Positions 58,941 to 64,000 of a stretch of DNA of 64,000 nt are shown here, piece by piece. This DNA comes from Streptomyces sp. NRRL S-118. GTDB lineage: Bacteria; Actinomycetota; Actinomycetes; Streptomycetales; Streptomycetaceae. The first letter of the stretch is position 1. Every line of letters begins with the position of its first letter. The stretch spans positions 382,261 through 446,260 of the forward strand of contig NZ_KL591003.1 in assembly GCF_000716335.1 (NCBI RefSeq), read 5' to 3'. The notes below the pieces were generated by a model. The model was not told where the DNA came from and ran no database searches. It saw only the letters and a list, made by a program, of their open reading frames with translations. A program made the translations under genes and the position numbers.

Positions 58941-59543
58941 ATGGACCAGCGTCACGTCCTGCCCGAGTTCACCGAGCGCACCGCCGCGGGTCACCGGACC
59001 CTGGACCCCTACTCGAAGCTGATGGAGGGACGGATCGTCTTCCTCGGCACGCCGGTCGACGAGATCTCGGCGAACGACGTGGTCGCCCAGCTGCTGTACC
59101 TCGAGTACGCCGCCCCCGATCAGGACATCTCGCTCTACATCAACTCCCCCGGCGGCCCCGTCAGCGCCATGCTCGCGATCTACGACACGATGCAGATCGT
59201 CACGTGCGACGTGCAGACGACCTGCATCGGCCAGGCCGCTTCGACCGCGGCCGTCCTGCTGGCCGCCGGCGCGCCCGGCAAGCGGATGGCGCTGCCCGGG
59301 GCGCGCGTGCTCCTCCGGCAGCCCGCCATGGAGGAACCGCTGCGCGGGCAGCCCAGCGACCTCGACATCCAGGCCCGCGAGATGCTGCGGCTGCGCGACC
59401 GGCTCGCCGGGACGCTCGCGCACCACACCGGCAGGGCCCGGGAGCGCGTCGACGCGGACATCGAACGCGACACGGTGCTCGACGCGGCCGCCGCACAGGC
59501 GTACGGCCTCGTCGACCACGTCGTCCCGAGCCGGAAGGGGTGA
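58941..59543 (+). CDS. clpP: ClpP-family protein with catalytic His replaced by Arg
   Basis: A 200-residue ClpP homologue: [40 protein letters not shown] and the handle region. The catalytic Ser is present (Ser101, [16 protein letters not shown]), and an Asp is at about 173. The His expected 25 residues after Ser, in the canonical HQP, is Arg126 ([10 protein letters not shown]). It would not be a normal serine protease; it may form mixed rings with active ClpP subunits or regulate them. There is no propeptide of note, and no Clp ATPase nearby. GGGAGG precedes ATG 58941. Confidence 0.88.
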   Translation: MDQRHVLPEFTERTAAGHRTLDPYSKLMEGRIVFLGTPVDEISANDVVAQLLYLEYAAPDQDISLYINSPGGPVSAMLAIYDTMQIVTCDVQTTCIGQAASTAAVLLAAGAPGKRMALPGARVLLRQPAMEEPLRGQPSDLDIQAREMLRLRDRLAGTLAHHTGRARERVDADIERDTVLDAAAAQAYGLVDHVVPSRKG

Positions 59544-59547
59544 CCGG

Positions 59548-59856
59548 ATGCTGCCGCCGGAACCGGTGCCGCTGCCGGCGCTGACCCGCGCCGAGGCCGC
59601 GTACATCGACGGCTACCTCGAAGTGGTCGACCTGCTGGGCCGGATCAACCCGGCACACACCACGCACACGTACAGTGCCCTGCGCGCCGCACAGGCGCTC
59701 GCGGGGCGCGCCGAGGCACTGCGCGACGCCCTGACGGCGATGCATGACCGCGGGGAGAGCGAGGTGCACTCCCGGACGCTGGCGCGTGCGCTGCGTGTTC
59801 TCGATGGCGAACGCCGGACAGCGCGGGTGACACTCCCTCAGGAGCCCGTCCGCTGA
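59548..59856 (+). CDS. Small protein cotranscribed with clpP paralogue
   Basis: A 102-residue, mostly helical protein beginning MLPPEPVPLPALTRAEAAYI and containing ALRAAQALAGRAEALRDALT. It starts 4 bp after the ClpP paralogue stop with GGAAGGGG upstream, so the pair is translationally close. No domain recognised. Adaptor or ring-binding function is speculation from context only. Confidence 0.7.
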   Translation: MLPPEPVPLPALTRAEAAYIDGYLEVVDLLGRINPAHTTHTYSALRAAQALAGRAEALRDALTAMHDRGESEVHSRTLARALRVLDGERRTARVTLPQEPVR

Positions 59857-60063
59857 GGGATTTGCCGGTAGCGCGAATGGACGCATAAGGACGAGAAGCC
59901 ACCCCCTCGTTCGGCGTACGCAAACGAGCGAATTCCGTACGGCACGAGTTGCGCCCGCGCTGTACACATCTGGCGGAACATCACCTTCCGCCGCTGGTAC
60001 GGGGTTCATCCGTCCGCCGCCGCGCCGCGCCAAAACACCCCTGTCCACCCGAACGGATCAGTC

Positions 60064-60160
60064 GTGAGGAGCCTCACATAACGCCGTTTCGGCTCGGAAT
60101 TTCACCCCGACATGGGTCAAGATCCCTGACGACGACAAGCCCCCGCCACCCGAGGCGGGG
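60064..60160. promoter_or_regulatory. Inverted repeats in the leader region of the NlpC/P60 gene
   Basis: GTGAGG-AG-CCTCAC at 60064–60077 and a 7-bp stem CCCCGCC/GGCGGGG at 60141–60160. Both precede the riboswitch. The transcript start of the NlpC/P60 gene is probably in 59960–60130; the 59857–60234 interval has no supportable gene. Confidence 0.4.
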
Positions 60161-60234
60161 CGGTCCGGGCGGACGCCGAGTCCTGCCGCCGTCCGGATGA
60201 CTGGTCGACAGAAGTGGATCGGCAGGAGTGGAGG

Positions 60235-60355
60235 ACCCGAGCAGTACGGGGCGACCGCACCACGGTCGCTCCTTGGGGTGAAGCCGCGTCAGCGGCCGGG
60301 CAACTTCGCCAGCCCGAACCCGACAGGTCATCCTTCACAGGCGGCTGACGAAGGG
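60235..60355 (+). ncRNA. ydaO-yuaA (c-di-AMP) riboswitch, approximate limits
   Basis: The conserved actinobacterial ydaO blocks are present in order: CGCTCCTTGGGGTGAAGCCG, CGGCCGGGCAACTTCGCCAG, CCCGAACCCGACAGGTCATC and CACAGGCGGCTGACGAAGG. In Streptomyces this element precedes cell-wall hydrolase genes and turns expression off at high c-di-AMP. It ends at the ribosome-binding site of the NlpC/P60 gene (GAAGGG at 60350–60355), and CCTTC at 60332–60336 can pair with it. Exact 5' boundary not determined. Confidence 0.85.
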
Positions 60356-60362
60356 TTGCGCC

Positions 60363-60839
60363 ATGACCGCGCAGATTCATGTCCCGTCTCTGCTGTCCCG
60401 TGCCGGCGCCGTGTCGGCACTCACCCTCGCCGCCGTCGGCGGCACGATGCTGGCGCCCGGCGCCGTGTCGGAAGCCGAGGCCGCGCCCGCTCACGCCACC
60501 AAGGCGCTGAACGTGGCCGCCTCCAAGAAGGGTGCACCGTACAAGTACGGAGCGGCGGGCCCGTCCCGGTTCGACTGCTCCGGCCTGACGCTCTACTCGT
60601 ACAAGAAGGCCGGCAAGACCCTGCCGCGCACCGCGCAGCAGCAGTACAACAAGACGCGTCACCTGTCGGCGTCGAGCCGGCAGAAGGGTGACCTCGTCTT
60701 CTTCCACTCCGGCGGCAGCGTGTACCACGTCGGCATCTACGCCGGCGGGAACAAGATCTGGCACTCGCCGAAGTCCGGATCGGTGGTGAAGCTGGACCGC
60801 ATCTGGTCGAAGTCGGTGTACTACGGCCGCGTGCGCTGA
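60363..60839 (+). CDS. Secreted NlpC/P60 cell-wall peptidase
   Basis: A 158-residue exported peptidase. The signal peptide includes LSRAGAVSALTLAAVGGTML, and the mature domain is a single NlpC/P60: catalytic Cys in SRFDCSGLTLYSYKKAG, His in VYHVGIYAGGN and a third polar residue in IWHSPKSG. It cleaves peptidoglycan stem peptides during growth or germination. Translation is under the riboswitch directly upstream. No LysM or SH3 domain, so wall binding depends on the catalytic domain. Confidence 0.94.
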   Translation: MTAQIHVPSLLSRAGAVSALTLAAVGGTMLAPGAVSEAEAAPAHATKALNVAASKKGAPYKYGAAGPSRFDCSGLTLYSYKKAGKTLPRTAQQQYNKTRHLSASSRQKGDLVFFHSGGSVYHVGIYAGGNKIWHSPKSGSVVKLDRIWSKSVYYGRVR

Positions 60840-60999
60840 TCCCCCCGACCGCGCATGATCCGCGGTACGGGGGTACTCGCGCAGGATGTATCAAGAGCAC
60901 CCCTGTACCGCGCGCCCGGAGACACCGCGGCCACCTGACCACCGCAGGTGATGCTCCGCGCGCTCCGGCGAGGCCCCGGGGGGGTGTGCCGGGCCGCCC

Positions 61000-61431
61000 T
61001 CAGTTCTGGACGGGGACCGTCCACGGCAGGGCGATCCAGACGGTCTTGCCGCCCTCCCGCGTCGGGGTGACGCTGAGCCGTCCGCCCCGCTCGGCGGTGA
61101 GCCAGCGGATGATGACCATACCGCGGCCGTTGTCCTGCTGGACTGCGGCGGGCAGCCGCTGCGGCCACCGCGGATGACTGTCGGTGACGCCGATGCGCAG
61201 GTGCTCGTCGCGCTCCAGCCGGAGGTCCACCGTGAAGGTGGGCGACTGCCCGAAGGTGTGCTGCACGGCGTTGGTGGCGAGCTCGGAGACGATCAGCCGG
61301 ACGGTGTCCGCCGTATCACTGTCGTCCGGCAGACCCCATTCGCGGAGAACCTCCGCCACGTATCTGCGAGCAGCGGAGACCGAGGCTGGATCGCTCGGCA
61401 GAGTGACGGATGCTTCCTGGTGGTCTGCCAT
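61000..61431 (-). CDS. ATPase-fold (RsbW/anti-sigma-like) protein
   Basis: A 143-residue HATPase_c protein. The N-box reads VRLIVSELATNAVQHTFGQS and the G1 region DNGRGMVIIRWLTAERG. These small kinase-like proteins either bind sigma factors/anti-anti-sigma factors or act with the adjacent HTH regulators in Streptomyces. ATG 61431 follows AAGGGA. Divergent from the HTH/DUF397 pair at 61679, the standard arrangement. Confidence 0.9.
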   Translation of the reverse strand: MADHQEASVTLPSDPASVSAARRYVAEVLREWGLPDDSDTADTVRLIVSELATNAVQHTFGQSPTFTVDLRLERDEHLRIGVTDSHPRWPQRLPAAVQQDNGRGMVIIRWLTAERGGRLSVTPTREGGKTVWIALPWTVPVQN

Positions 61432-61678
61432 GGCGATCTGTCCCTTTCCCACCGGGGCCGGGACTCCGACGAGGAGCGATGCACTGCGAGGCGGCCACGG
61501 TTTGCGCTTCGCGCCAGAGTGCCACTTATGTCGCCCCCGGTGGCGGCGATCCCCCAGGATCTGCATATATCTGTCGCTCGAAGCGGTGAACCCTGCTACG
61601 CGAGAACGGATTCCTCCGGCAGACTGGCAGGTTGGTCCGCCGTGCGGACGAACGGCGGGGCCGGAAAGGGAGGCGGTC

Positions 61679-62548
61679 GTGCGGGGGACGCGGCACGGAC
61701 CGGCGGTGCGCCGCCGCAAACTCGGTGAGGAGCTGCGCCGGCTGCGGCTGGGCGCCGGGCTCACCAGCCGGGACGCCGCCCGGCTCGTGGGCTGGCACCA
61801 GTCGAAGATCAGCCGGATCGAGACCGGCGCGAGCGGGGTGACCGGCGCGGACGTGGCGCGGCTGCTCGACGCCTACGGCGTGCGGGAGCCGCGGCTGCGG
61901 GCCCTGTTGGAGGCGCTCTCCGGGGCGGCGGAGGGTGGAGGCGGCACCGGGTGGTGGCACGCGTACCGGGGCGTGCTCCCCCCGCAGTACCGGGACTTCA
62001 TCAGCCTGGAGTCGCAGGCCTGCACGGCGCGCACGCTGGAGACCTCGGTGGTGCCCGGCCTGTTGCAGACCCCCGACTACGCGCGGGCGGTGACGCGGGC
62101 GGCGCTGCACGGGCTGCCCGCGGCGAAGGTCGACTCCCTGGTGGAGGTGCGGATCGCCCGTCAGGAGGTGCTGCACGGGGATCCGCCGCTGCGGCTGGAG
62201 GCGGTGCTGGACGAGGCGGTGCTGCGGCGGCAGGTGGGCGGCCCCGGAGTGATGCGGGCGCAGTTGCGGCGACTGCTGGAAGTGGGGAGCCTGCCGCAGG
62301 TGCGGCTCCAGGTGCTCCCCTTCACGATGGGCGGTTACGTCGGCCTCTCCGGCCCTTTCGTTATCTTCTCCTTTCCGAACATCTCTGATCTGGATGTGGT
62401 TGTTCTCGACCACTTGACGAGTAGCCTCTATCTCGAACGCAGGGAAGACCTCGAGGCGTACTGCGCCGCTTTCCGCACCATGCAGGCGCACGCCCTGACG
62501 CCCGAGGAGTCGTCGGAACTCATCGCCGGGATCGGTGACGGCGCGTAG
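61679..62548 (+). CDS. Xre-type HTH regulator with DUF5753 (WhiJ-like)
   Basis: A 289-residue regulator. The helix-turn-helix is LRLGAGLTSRDAARLVGWHQ followed by SKISRIETGASG. The C-terminal DUF5753 includes WWHAYRGVLPPQYRDFISLE, ETSVVPGLLQTPDYARAVTR and LPFTMGGYVGLSGPFVIFSF. GTG 61679 follows GGGAGG. It forms a module with the DUF397 protein and the divergent ATPase-fold protein, like whiJ/SCO454x-type loci affecting development. A decayed copy of the same module is at 16637. Confidence 0.93.
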   Translation: MRGTRHGPAVRRRKLGEELRRLRLGAGLTSRDAARLVGWHQSKISRIETGASGVTGADVARLLDAYGVREPRLRALLEALSGAAEGGGGTGWWHAYRGVLPPQYRDFISLESQACTARTLETSVVPGLLQTPDYARAVTRAALHGLPAAKVDSLVEVRIARQEVLHGDPPLRLEAVLDEAVLRRQVGGPGVMRAQLRRLLEVGSLPQVRLQVLPFTMGGYVGLSGPFVIFSFPNISDLDVVVLDHLTSSLYLERREDLEAYCAAFRTMQAHALTPEESSELIAGIGDGA

Positions 62549-62563
62549 GGAGAGGCACCCCAC

Positions 62564-62767
62564 ATGTCTGCTTACCTCGCACACCACGACGGCCCGCACT
62601 GGCGGCGCAGCAGCCGCAGCGTGGGCATGAACAACTGCGTCGAGGCCGCCCGCCTCGACGCGGCGCACCTCGCCGTACGGGACTCCAAGGACACCACCAG
62701 GCCACCGCTTACCTTCTCGGCGGCGGTCTGGTCCTCCTTCGTCAGCTCCCTGAAGGAGGCGGACTGA
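62564..62767 (+). CDS. DUF397 small protein
   Basis: A 67-residue protein with the DUF397 pattern WRRSSRSVGMNNCVEAARLD, VRDSKDTTRPPLTFSAAVWS. It is 15 bp after the HTH gene with GGGAGAGG upstream. Such proteins antagonise their partner regulator. Its last 26 bp overlap the end of bioF on the opposite strand. Confidence 0.93.
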   Translation: MSAYLAHHDGPHWRRSSRSVGMNNCVEAARLDAAHLAVRDSKDTTRPPLTFSAAVWSSFVSSLKEAD

Positions 62768-63908
62768 CGGACGGCGCCGTACGGAGGATCGTGGCCACCG
62801 CCGTCTCGATCTGACCTTCCGTCAGGTCGGCCCGGGCGGTCAGCCGCAGGCGGGAGATGCCGTCCGGCACCGACGGCGGCCGGAAGCAGCCGACCGCGAC
62901 GCCCTCGGCACGGCAGTCGGCGGCCCACCGCACCGCCTGCTCCGGCGACGGCGCGCGCACGGAGACGACGGCGGCGTCCGGACGTACGGCGGTCAGGCCC
63001 GCCGCCGTCAGCCGCCCGTGCAGGGTGGCCGCGACCTCGCGCGCCCGCTCCGCCAGGCCCGGCTCGTCGCGCAGCAGCCGCAGGGCCGCCAGCGCGGCGC
63101 CCGCCGCGGCCGGGGCGAGGCCCGTGTCGAAGATGAAGGTCCGGGCGGCGTTGACCAGGTGGTCGATGACCCGCGCCGGGCCGAGGACCGCCCCGCCCTG
63201 GCTGCCCAGGGACTTGGACAGGGTGAGCGTGGCGACGACGTCCGCGCCGCCCGCGAGCCCCGCCGCGTGCAGCGCACCGCGCCCGCCCTCCCCCAGGACG
63301 CCCAGACCGTGCGCGTCGTCGACGACCAGCGCCGCCGCGTGCGCCCGGCAGGCGGCGGCGAGTCCGCCGAGCGGCGCCGCGTCGCCGTCCACCGAGAAGA
63401 CCGAGTCCGTCACCACGAGGGCGCGGCGGCCCGGGTGGGTGTCGAGGGTCTTGGCGACCGCGTCCGGGTCGGCGTGCGGGACGACCACGGTCTCGGCGCG
63501 CGACAGCCGGCAGCCGTCCACGATCGAGGCGTGGTTGCCCGCGTCGGAGACGATGAGCGAACCGCGGGCGCTGAGCGCGGTCAGGGCGGCGAGGTTGGCC
63601 GCGTACCCGGAGGAGAAGACCAGCGCCGCCTCGAAACCGCAGAAGCCGGCCAGCTCCCGCTCCAGCTCCGCGTGGAGCTCCGTGCTGCCGGTGACCAGCC
63701 GGGAGCCGGTGGCGCCCGCGCCCCACCGGCGGGCCGCCCGGGCGGCCGCCCCGGTGATCTCCGGACGGCGGGTCAGGCCCAGGTAGTCGTTGCTCGCCAG
63801 GTCGAGCAGGTCCGGCTCGGCGGGGCGCGGGCGCAGTGTGCGCACCAGACCGGCGTCCGCGCGGCGGCGCGCCTCGGCGTCGGTCCAGTCGAATGGATCC
63901 TGCGGCAT
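62742..63908 (-). CDS. bioF: 8-amino-7-oxononanoate synthase
   Basis: A 388-residue PLP enzyme condensing pimeloyl-thioester with alanine in biotin synthesis. Features: NDYLGLTRRPEI, GATGSRLVTGSTELHAELER, DAGNHASIVDGCRLS, DDAHGLGVLGEGGRG and the PLP-Lys loop TLSKSLGSQGG. ATG 63908 follows AAAGGGA; the longer frame to 63950 lacks support. The 3' end overlaps the DUF397 gene tail-to-tail. Other bio genes are presumably beyond the right edge. Confidence 0.95.
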   Translation of the reverse strand: MPQDPFDWTDAEARRRADAGLVRTLRPRPAEPDLLDLASNDYLGLTRRPEITGAAARAARRWGAGATGSRLVTGSTELHAELERELAGFCGFEAALVFSSGYAANLAALTALSARGSLIVSDAGNHASIVDGCRLSRAETVVVPHADPDAVAKTLDTHPGRRALVVTDSVFSVDGDAAPLGGLAAACRAHAAALVVDDAHGLGVLGEGGRGALHAAGLAGGADVVATLTLSKSLGSQGGAVLGPARVIDHLVNAARTFIFDTGLAPAAAGAALAALRLLRDEPGLAERAREVAATLHGRLTAAGLTAVRPDAAVVSVRAPSPEQAVRWAADCRAEGVAVGCFRPPSVPDGISRLRLTARADLTEGQIETAVATILRTAPSVSPPPSGS

Positions 63909-64000
63909 GGGCGGTCCCTTTTGTCGTCGGTCCCTTTGTAGGCAGCGCACAGACCCTAGCCGGGGACGGCCGCGGTCACAGTGTGGTCATACACACACCG
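63909..64000. promoter_or_regulatory. Upstream region of bioF at window edge
   Basis: Contains the bioF ribosome-binding site (AAAGGGA) and presumably its promoter. The edge sequence GTGTGGTCATACACACAC is lower in GC; no BirA-type operator is identifiable in the visible part. Confidence 0.3.

Overview
The window looks like a stretch of Streptomyces chromosome. The evidence is very high GC with strong third-position bias, a SapB (ram/amf) morphogenetic lanthipeptide locus, MurT/GatD, a ydaO-type leader in front of an NlpC/P60 gene, paired helix-turn-helix/DUF397 genes, and many short secreted proteins. I see no rRNA, tRNA, CRISPR array, transposase or phage genes. From memory, the pfkA–urease–bioF order resembles the S. 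coelicolor SCO12xx region; this was not checked.

Layout. 1–1195: end-truncated secreted PNGase A-like amidase. 1358–4941: heterodimeric ABC exporter with complementary degenerate ATP sites. 5242–11604: compact terpenoid operon (two P450s, class I terpene synthase, GGPP-type prenyltransferase, EryCIII/DesVII-like glycosyltransferase), followed convergently by a blasticidin-S-deaminase-like gene. 12187–16525: membrane hydrolase, DUF3516 helicase, TesB thioesterase. 16637–18583: a deletion-fused HTH/DUF397 pseudogene and a RHH/PIN toxin–antitoxin pair. 18996–20631: secreted protein of unknown function and glutathione peroxidase. 20874–24481: PadR-controlled FtsX/LolD-type ABC system. 24604–31342: sugar uptake, with two solute-binding proteins, a GH13 alpha-glucosidase and two permeases, one carrying a large extracytoplasmic insertion. 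31405–33414: acyl-CoA dehydrogenase divergent from its probable TetR repressor, with an inverted repeat between them.

33606–39733 is mostly housekeeping: peptide deformylase, MurT/GatD for lipid II amidation, phosphofructokinase with a strong terminator, CtaG-like protein, a decayed amino-acid permease, and a DUF6098-like gene. 39910–40776 is a secreted polyester hydrolase/cutinase. 40922–43858 is a giant LAL-type regulator. 44021–51576 is the SapB locus: ramR on the plus strand, converging on ramC-ramS-ramA-ramB on the minus strand. RamB has an unusually long low-complexity linker built partly from a 120-bp tandem duplication, and a perfect 16-bp hairpin separates ramS from ramAB.

51680–53324: VOC protein, lysophospholipid acyltransferase, DUF4190 protein. 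53332–57840: ureABCFGD with a GlnR-box-like site upstream. 58201–59856: small exported protein, a Phd/YefM antitoxin with no neighbouring toxin, a ClpP paralogue whose catalytic His is Arg, and a small partner. 60235–60839: c-di-AMP (ydaO) riboswitch and NlpC/P60 hydrolase. 61000–62767: ATPase-fold anti-sigma-like protein divergent from an intact HTH(DUF5753)/DUF397 pair. 62742–63908: bioF.

Main candidates for something undescribed: the terpenoid glycoside operon, the ClpP paralogue next to a lone antitoxin with a shared intergenic inverted repeat, the duplicated linker in RamB, and a 15-bp palindromic operator present on both sides of the solute-binding protein gene at 24604.
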